Shown: piece after piece, positions 16,193-24,708 of the stretch
How the letters are laid out: each line of letters starts with the position of its first letter
Position numbering within the stretch: the first letter of the stretch is position 1
Source of the DNA: Mesorhizobium sp. GbtcB19
Lineage (GTDB): Bacteria > Pseudomonadota > Alphaproteobacteria > Rhizobiales > Rhizobiaceae
Direction: 5' to 3'
Assembly (NCBI RefSeq): GCF_019091085.1
Contig: NZ_JAGXJY010000012.1
Location: 1-64,000, forward strand
DNA length: 64,000 nucleotides
Notes under the pieces: generated by a model
The model's database searches: none
What the model saw: the letters and a program-made list of their open reading frames with translations, nothing else
Told to the model about the DNA's origin: nothing
Program-made: the position numbers and the translations under genes

Positions 16193-17695
16193 TTAAGCCG
16201 GCACCTTGAGCGGCGCGCGCCGCTTCAGCCAACCCGAGAGTTTCTCCATCTGCGCGGCCAAGGACAACAGCGTCTCCTCGTCGCCCGGCCGGCCCGCGGC
16301 CTGAATGCCGAGCGGTAGGCCGTCGGCGGTAACATGCACCGGCAGCGCGATCGACGGCTGGCCGCTGACATTCTGGATCGCTGGCCAGTGGGTGAACCAC
16401 AGGCTCTTGTCCATCAGCTGGCCGAAGAACGACTTGATCTTGAGCAGTCCGGTGAGACGCAATTTGTCGAGCAGGTTCTCGATGAATTCGTCGGCGCCCT
16501 TGGGGTCCATCGAACCGCAGGCCAGAGGCGGATGCGCGATGATCGGCATCAGCACGGCATCGTAACGCGCGGTCTCCTCGATCAACCGCCTTGCCGTGGC
16601 GTTGAGACGCTGCACGCCGTCATAGACTTCGCCGGCGGACAGCATTTCGCCGAGGCGGCCGAGCACGCGGGTGGCGCGCTCAACCTCGCCGATTACCGGG
16701 CGGCCGACGCGCCGTGCCTCCGACCGCATCGTGCCGGCGACCGCCGCGGCCACCGTCTTGCAGAAATCGGCGATGAAGTCGCGGCCGATGAAAGGCAGGT
16801 CGATTTCCTCCACCGTATGTCCGCCCTCGCGCGCCAGCGCCACCGCGGTGTCGAGCGCCGCAATCGTCTCCGCGGATATCGGCAGGCCGAGCGGCGACTT
16901 GCGGTAGACGGCGAGGCTGAGCTTGCCCGGGTCGCGCGCCGCCGCCACCGCGAAGAAGCCTTTCGGCGCGCGCGCCGCATACGGTGAGAGCGGGTCGGCG
17001 CCGTGCGTCAGGTCGAGCAGAAGCGCGGTGTCGCGCACCGAACGGCTGACGGCGTGGTCGACCACCATGCCGTACCAGCTTTCGCTGGTCAGCGGCGTCA
17101 GCGGCACGCGGCCGCGCGAGGTCTTCAAGCCCACCAGCCCGCTGCAGGCCGAGGGCACCCTGATCGAGCCGCCGCCGTCGGAGGCGTGCGCCGCCGGCAC
17201 CACGCCGGCCGCCACCAGCGCCGCGGCGCCGCCCGACGAGCCGCCAGTGGTGTGGCCTGTGTTCCAGGGGTTGCGGGTGATGCCGAAGCGGGCCGACTCC
17301 GTCATCAGCCTGAGCCCGTGCTCGGGCGAGGTGCTGGTGGCGATCGGGATCAGGCCGGCGGCGAGATGGCGCTCGACCATCACCGAGTTGAAATCGGCGG
17401 TGAAAGGCGGGATGCGACTGCCGCCATGGATCGGTACGCCCTTGAGGCCGATGCCGAGATCCTTGAGTGCGAACGGTACGCCGGCCAGCGGCAGCGTGCG
17501 GTCGACGGTCTTGGCCCGCGTTCGCGCGGCGTCGTAAAGCGGCGTGGCGATGGCGTTGATGTCGGGCCGCGTCGCCTCGGCGCGCGCGATCGCCGCGTCG
17601 ACCAGCTCCTGCGGCGCGATTTCGCCCCGATGCACGAGCTCGCCAAGCCCCGTCGCATCCTGTTCCCAAAGCACGCGCTCGATCGACATCCGCAT
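16193..17695 (-). CDS. amidase-signature family amidohydrolase
   Basis: 500 residues; ATG 17695 or 17689. The Ser-cis-Ser-Lys catalytic triad is visible: Lys in FALKDLGIG (about residue 78), the glycine/serine-rich HTTGGSSGGAAAL and the SDGGGSIRVPSACSGLVGLK segment with the nucleophilic Ser. The family includes GatA and aryl/aliphatic amidases; the C-terminal part differs from GatA and no gatB or gatC is near, so a catabolic amidase is more likely. The substrate cannot be told. Confidence 0.93.
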   Translation of the reverse strand: MRMSIERVLWEQDATGLGELVHRGEIAPQELVDAAIARAEATRPDINAIATPLYDAARTRAKTVDRTLPLAGVPFALKDLGIGLKGVPIHGGSRIPPFTADFNSVMVERHLAAGLIPIATSTSPEHGLRLMTESARFGITRNPWNTGHTTGGSSGGAAALVAAGVVPAAHASDGGGSIRVPSACSGLVGLKTSRGRVPLTPLTSESWYGMVVDHAVSRSVRDTALLLDLTHGADPLSPYAARAPKGFFAVAAARDPGKLSLAVYRKSPLGLPISAETIAALDTAVALAREGGHTVEEIDLPFIGRDFIADFCKTVAAAVAGTMRSEARRVGRPVIGEVERATRVLGRLGEMLSAGEVYDGVQRLNATARRLIEETARYDAVLMPIIAHPPLACGSMDPKGADEFIENLLDKLRLTGLLKIKSFFGQLMDKSLWFTHWPAIQNVSGQPSIALPVHVTADGLPLGIQAAGRPGDEETLLSLAAQMEKLSGWLKRRAPLKVPA

Positions 17696-17713
17696 CCCCG
17701 ATTTTCGGAAAGG

Positions 17714-17822
17714 CTAGAGCAATTCCAGGAAAAGTGTGAGCGGTTTTCCGTCCGCAATTGCGTCAAGACAAGGAGTAGGGAGATAGAGCGGCTCGCCGTT
17801 TGCGTGAAACGGTGAAACGCTC
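17714..17822. repeat. two-hairpin intergenic repeat, copy D
   Basis: Same architecture as copy B: an AGAGCAATTCC arm, ggaaaagtgtgagcggttttcc core and GCAATTG arm, followed by a second hairpin from atagagcg to the cgctc end around cgccgtttgcgtgaaacgg. It lies upstream of the amidase and of the divergent ECF sigma gene. Confidence 0.8.
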
Positions 17823-17911
17823 GGGCGGCGCCCGATTTGCTTGGCAACGACCCAATGCGGAGCGAGCCGGGGACCCGTTGCAAATAAATTGCAATCTTCT
17901 AATTTGCCGCT

Positions 17912-18451
17912 ATGGCGCCGCAGGACATCAGCAAGCTGATCGTCCGGACTTCGATGAAGGACCGGGCTGCGTTCGATCTGCTCTACAGGCAGACCAGCGC
18001 GAAACTTTTCGGCGTTTGCCTTCGTGTCTTGAACGACAGGGGTGATGCGGAAGAGGCGCTGCAGGAGGTCTTCGTCAAGATTTGGACGAAGGCGGATCGT
18101 TTCGCGGTTTCCGATCTGAGCCCGATCTCCTGGCTGGTGGCCATTGCGCGCAACCATGCGATCGATCGCATCCGGGCGCGGCGCAGTCCTTCTGCCAACA
18201 TCGATACGGCCCTCGACGTCGCTGACCCGACGCCTGGACCCGAGGCCATGGCTGTTGCGGGCGGCGAGACCGAACGCATCTACCATTGTCTCGACGAACT
18301 GGAGAAAGACCGGGCGGCGGCCGTCCGGGGCGCCTATTTGAGCGGCGAAAGCTATGCCGAACTGGCGGAGCGCTTCAAGGTTCCGTTGAACACGATGCGG
18401 ACTTGGCTGCGGCGAAGCCTGCTGAAACTGAGAGAATGCCTGGAAAGATGA
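17912..18451 (+). CDS. ECF-family RNA polymerase sigma factor (SigK/RskA type)
   Basis: 179 residues. Region sigma2 (about 20-90) has AFDLLYRQTSAKLFGVCLRV, DAEEALQEVFVKIW and WLVAIARNHAIDRIRARR. Region sigma4 (about 120-175) has YLSGESYAELAERFKVPLNTM and WLRRSLLKLRECL. Its stop overlaps the start of an RskA-like anti-sigma gene (ATGA), so the pair is co-translated. A fasciclin gene follows. This sigma K / RskA / fasciclin arrangement is known from mycobacteria (SigK controlling mpt70 and mpt83), which suggests fasciclin expression as an output here. Confidence 0.94.
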   Translation: MAPQDISKLIVRTSMKDRAAFDLLYRQTSAKLFGVCLRVLNDRGDAEEALQEVFVKIWTKADRFAVSDLSPISWLVAIARNHAIDRIRARRSPSANIDTALDVADPTPGPEAMAVAGGETERIYHCLDELEKDRAAAVRGAYLSGESYAELAERFKVPLNTMRTWLRRSLLKLRECLER

Positions 18452-19170
18452 CGCTGGCGGAAGACAACGGACCGGAACGTGGAGGCGACGACCTGCTCGC
18501 CGCCGAATACGTTCTCGGCGTTCTGCCAGCCGACGAACGCCAGATCGCGTCCCGTCGCATCGATACCGAGACGGCGTTCGCCCGCCTGGTCGATGCCTGG
18601 GAGGTCCACTTCGCGCCGATAGCCGCCGCCTATGCCGCGGTCGAGCCGCAGGCTTCGGTCAAGGTGGCGATCGACCGCCGCCTGTTCGCGTCGACCGCTT
18701 CCACATCCCCGGCGCCCGGTGCCAGCCTGTGGACGAACCTTGCCTTCTGGCGCGGCCTCGCCGCCGCGGCCATTGCCGCTTTGGCGGTCTATGTCGCCCT
18801 GCCTTTCGTCAATCCACCGGTCACGCAGCCTCAGACCAGGCTGGTCGCCTCGCTGGCCGCCGACAACAGCCCCGTCAAATACCTCGCCGTCTATGACGCC
18901 GCCCGCCATGAGGTCGGCCTGTCGCTGGTCTCCGGCGAGCGTGGCGCCGGCAAGGACTTCGAGCTGTGGATGATCGAGGGCAAGAACGCGCCGGTCTCGA
19001 TGGGCGTTATCCCGGCCGGCCAGACCGCGCGCATGGCCGTTACGCCGGCTGTCCAGCAGAAGCTCGCGCAGGGCGCCGTGCTCGCCGTCAGCCTCGAGCC
19101 TTCGGGCGGTTCTCCGACCGGCCAGCCCACCGGCCCCGTCGTCGCCGCGGGTGACCTGAAGGGCATCTGA
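18448..19170 (+). CDS. RskA-like transmembrane anti-sigma factor
   Basis: About 240 residues from ATG 18448, overlapping the sigma stop; ATG 18436 is possible. The N-terminal part (LLAAEYVLGVLPADER...) matches the anti-sigma K zinc-less N-terminal helices. One membrane helix is at about residues 103-120 (AAAAIAALAVYVALPF). The periplasmic C-terminal RskA domain includes KDFELWMIEGKNAPVSMGV. It should hold the ECF factor at the membrane until a periplasmic signal releases it. Confidence 0.92.
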   Translation: MTLAEDNGPERGGDDLLAAEYVLGVLPADERQIASRRIDTETAFARLVDAWEVHFAPIAAAYAAVEPQASVKVAIDRRLFASTASTSPAPGASLWTNLAFWRGLAAAAIAALAVYVALPFVNPPVTQPQTRLVASLAADNSPVKYLAVYDAARHEVGLSLVSGERGAGKDFELWMIEGKNAPVSMGVIPAGQTARMAVTPAVQQKLAQGAVLAVSLEPSGGSPTGQPTGPVVAAGDLKGI

Positions 19171-19217
19171 TCGACGCTTCGGCAGAGTCAAAATCATAAA
19201 GACTAACTGAAGTGGAT

Positions 19218-19237
19218 CTTTCGGTTGTCACCGAAAG
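19218..19237. promoter_or_regulatory. inverted repeat between anti-sigma and fasciclin genes
   Basis: CTTTCGGT (19218-19225) and ACCGAAAG (19230-19237) flank TGTC, a perfect 8-bp inverted repeat. Without a U-run it is either a weak terminator or a binding site. The fasciclin gene starts about 148 bp further on and probably has its own promoter in 19240-19370; no ECF consensus could be fixed. Confidence 0.35.
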
Positions 19238-19384
19238 GAGCAGTCTGCTGTTGCCATCAGTGGCGCGAACGAAATAAATCGAACGAAGAAAAAATTCGCA
19301 ACGGCGGTGAAACTAACGTTCCGGCACCTCCGTATCTTCTCGCGTTCCCAAGGACGGGAAAAACAACCCGAGGAGACTGACACA

Positions 19385-19939
19385 ATGCGTAAACTCGCCA
19401 CCCTTTTGCTTGCCTCTACGCTCGGCCTTTCCGTGATCGGTGCCGTTGCCTATGCCAATCCGATGGTCGGCGGCGCGCCGATGTATGCCAAGAAGAACAT
19501 CATCGAGAACGCCGTCAATTCTAAGGACCACACCACGCTGGTCGCCGCCGTCAAGGCCGCCGGCTTGGTCGACACGCTGCAGGGCGCCGGTCCGTTTACT
19601 GTCTTCGCGCCGACCAATGAAGCGTTTGCCGCACTGCCCCCCGGCACGGTCGACACGCTGCTCAAGCCCGAGAACAAGGACAAGCTGACCAAGGTGCTGA
19701 CCTGCCATGTCATCGCCGCCAAGGCGCTGGCCGCCGATGTCGCCAAGATGGCCAAGGCCGATGGCGGCGCGCACCAGGTCAAGACGGTCGGCGGCTGCGC
19801 GCTGACGCTGAAGTCGGAGAAAGGCAAGGTCACCGTCACCGACGAGAACGGCAATGTCGCCCACGTCACCATCGCCGATGTCCGCCAGTCGAACGGCGTC
19901 ATCCACGTCATCGACAAGGTTCTCTTGCCGAAGATGTAA
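19385..19939 (+). CDS. secreted fasciclin-domain protein
   Basis: 184 residues from ATG 19385, with GAGGAG upstream. A signal peptide (MRKLATLLLASTLGLSVIG, cut near AYA) is followed by a single FAS1 domain: DHTTLVAAVKAAGLVDTL, the H1 box GPFTVFAPTNEAFAALP, a TCHVIAAKAL segment, and the H2 box GVIHVIDKVLLP at the C-terminus. FAS1 proteins mediate adhesion or matrix interaction. Its position behind an ECF/RskA pair suggests it belongs to that regulon. Confidence 0.93.
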   Translation: MRKLATLLLASTLGLSVIGAVAYANPMVGGAPMYAKKNIIENAVNSKDHTTLVAAVKAAGLVDTLQGAGPFTVFAPTNEAFAALPPGTVDTLLKPENKDKLTKVLTCHVIAAKALAADVAKMAKADGGAHQVKTVGGCALTLKSEKGKVTVTDENGNVAHVTIADVRQSNGVIHVIDKVLLPKM

Positions 19940-20139
19940 CAAAGCGGGCCTGGCCGGCGAAGACATGGCTGAGCGCCGGCCGCAACATCCAAGATCCGCG
20001 CCGCCGGCAAGGGTGTGCTCCGCGTCGTCCCGTAAGGGCGGCGCGGAGTTGCATCATCAATATAAGCGTATAGGGCGTCACCGGCTTTTGATTTCCGGGT
20101 GGTGCTTTATCTTGGCAAAATATCTCAGGAGGAACGGCC

Positions 20140-20643
20140 ATGAACCGTCGCGATTTTCTCTGGAGCGGCGCCGCCGCCACCGCTCTCATCGTCGGAACCG
20201 GAGCGATGCTGCGCGCCGGCGGGCCGAAGCCGGCTCTTGCCGCCGAGACCTTCGAGGTCACCAAGACCGAAGCCGAATGGCACGCCATCCTGTCCGACGA
20301 GGCCTTCGACGTGCTGCGCAAGCAAGGCACCGAATATCCGGGCACCAGCCCGCTGCTCAACGAGCATCGAAAGGGCATCTTCGCCTGCGCCGGCTGCGAC
20401 CTGCCGGTCTATTCGTCTGAGACGAAATTTGATTCCGGCACCGGTTGGCCGAGCTTCTGGCAGGAGATCCCCAAGGCTATCGGCGAGACCGTCGACCGCT
20501 CGCTCGGCATGACTCGCACCGAGGTTCACTGCCGCCGCTGCGGCGGTCATCTCGGCCACGTCTTCGACGACGGCCCGCCGCCCACCGGCCTGCGCCACTG
20601 CATCAACGGCGTGGCGCTGAGCTTCAAGCCGGCCGCCGCCTGA
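20140..20643 (+). CDS. msrB: Tat-exported methionine-R-sulfoxide reductase B
   Basis: 167 residues from ATG 20140, with AGGAGG at 20127-20132. The N-terminus is a twin-arginine signal (NRRDFLWSGAAATAL), unusual because most MsrB are cytosolic. The catalytic domain has zinc Cys pairs in CAGCDLPVY and CRRCGGHLGH, the GTGWPSFW substrate motif and the catalytic Cys in RHCINGVAL. It would repair oxidised methionines in periplasmic proteins. It lies 200 bp after the fasciclin gene on the same strand and may share the envelope-stress theme of the ECF module. Confidence 0.92.
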   Translation: MNRRDFLWSGAAATALIVGTGAMLRAGGPKPALAAETFEVTKTEAEWHAILSDEAFDVLRKQGTEYPGTSPLLNEHRKGIFACAGCDLPVYSSETKFDSGTGWPSFWQEIPKAIGETVDRSLGMTRTEVHCRRCGGHLGHVFDDGPPPTGLRHCINGVALSFKPAAA

Positions 20644-20684
20644 GCGAGGCTGCGGCGGCCCCCGTAAGATTTCGGCCATCCGCT

Positions 20685-20723
20685 AAAAAACATAACCCCG
20701 GAAATCGGTGTCGATTTCCGGGG
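20685..20723 (-). terminator. Rho-independent terminator of the emrB-like gene
   Basis: CCCCGGAAATCG (20696-20707) and CGATTTCCGGGG (20712-20723) form a perfect 12-bp stem with a GTGT loop. Read on the minus strand, the stem is followed by ttatgttttttag. It ends the transporter transcript and may also stop msrB transcription from the other side. Confidence 0.85.
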
Positions 20724-20762
20724 TCATGCATGAGGGGCGCCAGGCGGGGGATCCAGCGCGCC

Positions 20763-22376
20763 TCAATGGCCTCCGCCGCCACCGCCGCCCTGCGGGGCCG
20801 GCTTGTTGATGAACAGCACGAAGAACCCAAGCGAAGCGAACAGCACGGTCAGCATCATGAACACGTCCATGAAGGACAACAGCGCCGCCTGCTGCTGGAC
20901 CATGCCCGACAGTTTCGAGATCGCGGCCGTCGTGGCATCGAGCCCGGCGGTCTGCTCGAAATTCAGCGTCATGTTCTGCAGCTTGTTCTGAGCGGCGGCA
21001 CTGCCCCACTGCACATGCTCGGCGAGCCGTGCATAGTGGAAGGCGTTGCGGTCGATCAGCACCGTGTTGATCACCGCAAGGCCGACGGCGCCGCCGAGAT
21101 TGCGGGTCAGGTTGAACAGGCCGGACGCATTCTTCAGCCGTTCCGGCGGCAGCGTGCCCAGCGCAATGTTGTTGATCGGCACCATGCACAGCATCATCGA
21201 GCAGCCGCGCAGGATCTGCGGGATGAGTAGCTCGTAGAAATCCCAGTCGGCGGTGAGATGCGTCATCCACCATGTGCCGGTGGCGAAGCCGAGGAAGCCG
21301 ATCATCATCATCAGCCGCAGGTCGATCTTGTTCGACAGGATGCCGGCAATAGGCGCGGTGAAAAACATCGCCATGCCGCTGACGAACAGCGCCTCGCCGA
21401 TCATCATCGAATCGTAACCGCGGATACGGCCGAGGAACACCGGATAGAGGTAGGTCAGCCCGTAAAGGCCGATGCCGACGACGAACGAGAACAGCGAGCC
21501 GAAGGCGAAGTTGACGTTGCTGAAGGCCCTGAGGTCGACGATCGGCTCCTCGGCGGTGAAGACGCGCCAGAAGAAGATGATGCCGCCGATGGTCATGACG
21601 ATGGCGCAGGCGAAGACCGCCGGCTCCTGCAGCCAGTCGTGGTTGGGGCCTTCCTCCAGCACATACTCCATGCAGCCGAGGAAGGCGGCCATGCCGGCCA
21701 GGCCCCACCAGTCGAACTTGGAGAACAGTTTCAGGTTCGGCTTGTCGAAGTCGATCAGCGACCAGGCCGCCGTCGCCACCAGGATGCCGGGGACCACATT
21801 GATCAGGAACAGCCAGTGCCAGGACATGGCGTGGCTGATATAGCCGCCCACCGTCGGGCCGATCGTCGGCGCCAGCGTCGCCACCAGGCCGATCATCGGC
21901 GAGACGACGGCGCGCTTGGAGGGCGGGAAGATGGTGAAGGCGGCCGCGAAGACGCTGGGGATCATGCCGCCGCCGATGAAGCCCTGGATGGCGCGGTAGA
22001 CGATCATCTGGTCGATGTTGGTGGCGGTCGCGGCAAGTGCGCTGGCCGCGGTAAAGCCGGCCGCGGCGGTGGTGAACAAAACGCGCGTCGACAGCATGCG
22101 GCTGAGGAAGCCCGACAGCGGGATCATCACCACTTCGGCGATCAGATAGGCGGTCTGCACCCACGGGATCTCGTCGGAGCTGGCGCTCAAGCCCGCCTGG
22201 ATTTCGGCGAGCGAGGCCGAGACGATCTGGATGTCGAGGATCGCCATGAACATGCCGAACACCATCGCCAGGAAGGCGATGACGCGGCGCACCGGCATAT
22301 GGTCCGCCGGCAGGGCCGGCGCGGCAGCGACCGGACGACCCGGTACTGATCCTGCGGTGATGGTTGCGGTTGCCAT
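20763..22376 (-). CDS. DHA2-family drug efflux MFS permease (EmrB/QacA-like)
   Basis: 537 residues with about 14 membrane helices, the DHA2 pattern. Motifs include DIQIVSASLAEIQAGL in helix 1, VQTAYLIAEVVMIPLSGFL, the antiporter motif C in GLVATLAPTIGPTVGGYI, and a Gly-rich C-terminus. It is transcribed after an EmrA/HlyD-type gene (gap 119 bp). Together they would form an inner-membrane/periplasm efflux unit for hydrophobic drugs. The divergent TetR gene with two operators indicates substrate-induced control. Confidence 0.93.
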   Translation of the reverse strand: MATATITAGSVPGRPVAAAPALPADHMPVRRVIAFLAMVFGMFMAILDIQIVSASLAEIQAGLSASSDEIPWVQTAYLIAEVVMIPLSGFLSRMLSTRVLFTTAAAGFTAASALAATATNIDQMIVYRAIQGFIGGGMIPSVFAAAFTIFPPSKRAVVSPMIGLVATLAPTIGPTVGGYISHAMSWHWLFLINVVPGILVATAAWSLIDFDKPNLKLFSKFDWWGLAGMAAFLGCMEYVLEEGPNHDWLQEPAVFACAIVMTIGGIIFFWRVFTAEEPIVDLRAFSNVNFAFGSLFSFVVGIGLYGLTYLYPVFLGRIRGYDSMMIGEALFVSGMAMFFTAPIAGILSNKIDLRLMMMIGFLGFATGTWWMTHLTADWDFYELLIPQILRGCSMMLCMVPINNIALGTLPPERLKNASGLFNLTRNLGGAVGLAVINTVLIDRNAFHYARLAEHVQWGSAAAQNKLQNMTLNFEQTAGLDATTAAISKLSGMVQQQAALLSFMDVFMMLTVLFASLGFFVLFINKPAPQGGGGGGGH

Positions 22377-22390
22377 GTCATGGCCTCCCT

Positions 22391-22470
22391 AGGCAATTCC
22401 AGGGACAGGCGCGTGGCGGTCCCGGATTGCGTCGAAACGAATAAAGCAGGCTGGGCGGCTCGGCGCTCAA
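22391..22470. repeat. degenerate copy of the two-hairpin intergenic repeat
   Basis: GGCAATTCCAGGGACAGGC followed by a gcggtcccggattgcgtcg stretch keeps the outline of the first hairpin of copies B, C, D and G with many changes. It lies between the emrA-like and emrB-like genes, so it is within the transcript. Confidence 0.4.
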
Positions 22471-22495
22471 ATGGCCACCGAACCGCCCCCCTTGA

Positions 22496-23689
22496 TTAGT
22501 TGGTCGTCGAGGCCGGCGCCGTGCGGCTGTCGACCGCGACGACGACGCTCAGGCCCGCGCGCAGCTTGCCGGTCTTCAAGACGTCGGCGGGCACGTCGAT
22601 GCGCACCGGCACGCGCTGCACCACCTTGGTGAAGTTGCCGGTGGCGTTTTCCGGCGGCAGCAGCGAGAACACCGCGCCCGAAGCCGGCGCCAGCGAAGAG
22701 ACAGTGCCTTCGAAGCTCTGGCCGTCGATCGCGTCGACCGCGATGCGAACCTTCTCGCCGGGCACCATGCGGCCGAGCTGCGTCTCCTTGAAGTTGCCGA
22801 CGATGTAGAGCTTGTCCATCGGCACGACGACGGCGAGCTTCTGTCCAGGGCTGACGAGGTCGCCCTGCTCGACCGAGCGGTTGCCGACGACGCCGTCATA
22901 GGGCGCCTTCAGCACGGTGAAGGAGAGGTCGCGCTGGGCCTTGTCGCGGCTGAGCTGCAGCGAGGCCAAAGTGCTGGCCGATTCCGCGCGCTGGGCTTCC
23001 AGCACGCCGATACTGGCCTGCGCCGCGGCGATCTGCGCGTCGGCGCCGACAAGCGCCGCCTTGGCCTGGTCGAGCGCGGTCTGCGCGTCGTCGAGTTGCG
23101 CCTGCGTCCCGACATGCGTCTTGAGCAGTTGCGCCGCGCGATCCTGGGCGCGGCCGGCATTGTCGGCGGCGGCCTGATCGGCGACCTTCGAGGCCTGGGC
23201 CTGTTGCAGCGAGGCCTGCGCTGCCTTGGTCTGCGCGTCGATGCGGTCGAGCGTCTTTGCCAGCGTCGCGATCTGCGCTTCAGCCTGGGCGACGGCGATC
23301 TTGTAGTCGCCATTGTCGATGACGAACAGCGGATCGCCGGCCTTGACCTGCTGGTTCTCGCTCACCAGCACCTTGTCGATATAGCCGGAGATTTTCGGCG
23401 ACACGAACGACATATCGGCCTGGACATAGGCGTCATCAGTGGAGATCATGAACCGGCCGTCGGCCCAATAGTTGTAACCATACCAGGAACCGGCGCCGAG
23501 GAGGGCCAGACCGATGATCGGCAAAAGGAACGAGCGCACCGAACGCTTCTTCTTTGCGGGAGCCTCGGCCGCGGGCGGCGCAACCGGAGTGACCGGCTGT
23601 GCGGGAACTTCCGGGGCTTCGGTCGACGGCTGGACCTTGGCATTTGGAAACGTGCGGACTTCGGCGGTGGCGGGCGCGTTCGAGGACAT
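22496..23689 (-). CDS. EmrA/HlyD-family efflux periplasmic adaptor
   Basis: 397 residues. A Pro/Ala/Val-rich cytosolic N-terminus (to about 45) is followed by one membrane helix (about 52-70). Then come the biotinyl-lipoyl half DDAYVQADMSFVSPKISGYI, a long alpha-hairpin coiled coil (about 125-240, rich in Ala/Gln/Asp), the second lipoyl half LKAPYDGVVGNRSV, and a beta-barrel region. It forms the periplasmic tunnel for the EmrB-like pump encoded next. Its promoter lies in the operator-bearing region at 23690-23823. Confidence 0.93.
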   Translation of the reverse strand: MSSNAPATAEVRTFPNAKVQPSTEAPEVPAQPVTPVAPPAAEAPAKKKRSVRSFLLPIIGLALLGAGSWYGYNYWADGRFMISTDDAYVQADMSFVSPKISGYIDKVLVSENQQVKAGDPLFVIDNGDYKIAVAQAEAQIATLAKTLDRIDAQTKAAQASLQQAQASKVADQAAADNAGRAQDRAAQLLKTHVGTQAQLDDAQTALDQAKAALVGADAQIAAAQASIGVLEAQRAESASTLASLQLSRDKAQRDLSFTVLKAPYDGVVGNRSVEQGDLVSPGQKLAVVVPMDKLYIVGNFKETQLGRMVPGEKVRIAVDAIDGQSFEGTVSSLAPASGAVFSLLPPENATGNFTKVVQRVPVRIDVPADVLKTGKLRAGLSVVVAVDSRTAPASTTN

Positions 23690-23719
23690 GGTAATCTCTC
23701 TAGGATTGTCAGTCAGACT

Positions 23720-23733
23720 GAACCGTTCGGTTC
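23720..23733. promoter_or_regulatory. TetR operator, site 1 (GAACC-N4-GGTTC)
   Basis: GAACCGTTCGGTTC, a 14-bp inverted repeat with 5-bp core arms, about 30 bp upstream of the emrA-like start. The same GAACC-N4-GGTTC pattern recurs at 23784. It is presumably bound by the TetR protein encoded at 23824. Confidence 0.7.
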
Positions 23734-23783
23734 GAATTGGTGATTGACATAGCGCGGAAACGGGACCATATCAAGAGGAAATC

Positions 23784-23797
23784 GAACCGGGTGGTTC
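23784..23797. promoter_or_regulatory. TetR operator, site 2 (GAACC-N4-GGTTC)
   Basis: GAACCGGGTGGTTC, with arms extending one or two bases to TCGAACC / GGTTCGA, about 27 bp upstream of the tetR start. It is identical in pattern to site 1, 64 bp away. One site is suited to each divergent promoter. Confidence 0.7.
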
Positions 23798-23823
23798 GAA
23801 ATATTTTCTAAGGAATGACTTCC

Positions 23824-24522
23824 ATGGTCGACACGACAGCGGACAGCGATCTGCTCGACTTGCGCAAGGGCCGTCCGGCGGCCGGGCAGGACCCGGTCAA
23901 GCGGGCTCAGATCATCGAAGGCGCGCGCCGCGTCTTCATCGACAAGGGTTTTGAAGCCGCCTCGATGAACGACATCACGCGCGAGGCGGGCGTCTCCAAG
24001 GGCACGATCTACGTCTATTTCGAGAACAAGGAAGAGCTGTTCGAGGCTCTCATCGAGGAAGAGCGCGGCACCATCTTCAAGAACATGTATGAGGTGCTCG
24101 ACCACTTCGACGACCTGCGCAACACGCTGGTGAAGTTCGGCACGGGGCTGTCGGCGAAGATCACCTCGGCCAAGGTCATCCAGGCTCAGCGCACGGTGGT
24201 CGGCGCCGCCGACCGGATTCCCGAGCTTGGCGCGCGCTTTTACGAGCGCGGCCCGAAGCGCGGCCACGACAGGATGATGACCTTCCTCAACGAGGCCGTC
24301 GAACGCGGCCTGCTGCAGATCGACGACGTCGACCTTGCCGCCTACCAATTCACCGAGCTCTGCCTCGCCGGCCTGTTTCGCCAGTGCATCTTTTCCTACC
24401 GCACCAAGGCGCCGAGCACCGCGGAGATCGAACACATCGTGACGTCCGGCGTCGATGTGTTCCTCAAGGCCTACGCCACGGAAAAATTTCTCGCCGAGGA
24501 ACGGGCTTCGGCATTGGCCTGA
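23824..24522 (+). CDS. TetR/AcrR-family repressor of the adjacent efflux genes
   Basis: About 232 residues from ATG 23824, where AAGGA has a 9-bp spacing; ATG 23815 touches that Shine-Dalgarno and is less likely. The N-terminal HTH (about 30-75) has IIEGARRVFIDKGFEAASMN and GVSKGTIYVYFENKEELFEA. The C-terminal domain is a typical ligand-binding TetR helical bundle. It is divergent from the EmrAB-like operon, with two matching palindromes between. Confidence 0.93.
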   Translation: MVDTTADSDLLDLRKGRPAAGQDPVKRAQIIEGARRVFIDKGFEAASMNDITREAGVSKGTIYVYFENKEELFEALIEEERGTIFKNMYEVLDHFDDLRNTLVKFGTGLSAKITSAKVIQAQRTVVGAADRIPELGARFYERGPKRGHDRMMTFLNEAVERGLLQIDDVDLAAYQFTELCLAGLFRQCIFSYRTKAPSTAEIEHIVTSGVDVFLKAYATEKFLAEERASALA

Positions 24523-24708
24523 CCATTCCGGTACGCGAAGTCCGTAGCGCATAGCGAAAGCCTGAGAAATTCGCGCCAGCGAGGTGAGAACTTTGCCGGC
24601 ATCGTGGCTGGCCTCCGTGCCGTGAAAACCTGTCCGCCGACCTTTTTCGAACGTCGATCGGCATCGTCAGCAGGCGCTTTCGGAAGGACCTGTTAACCAT
24701 CGCTTTCT

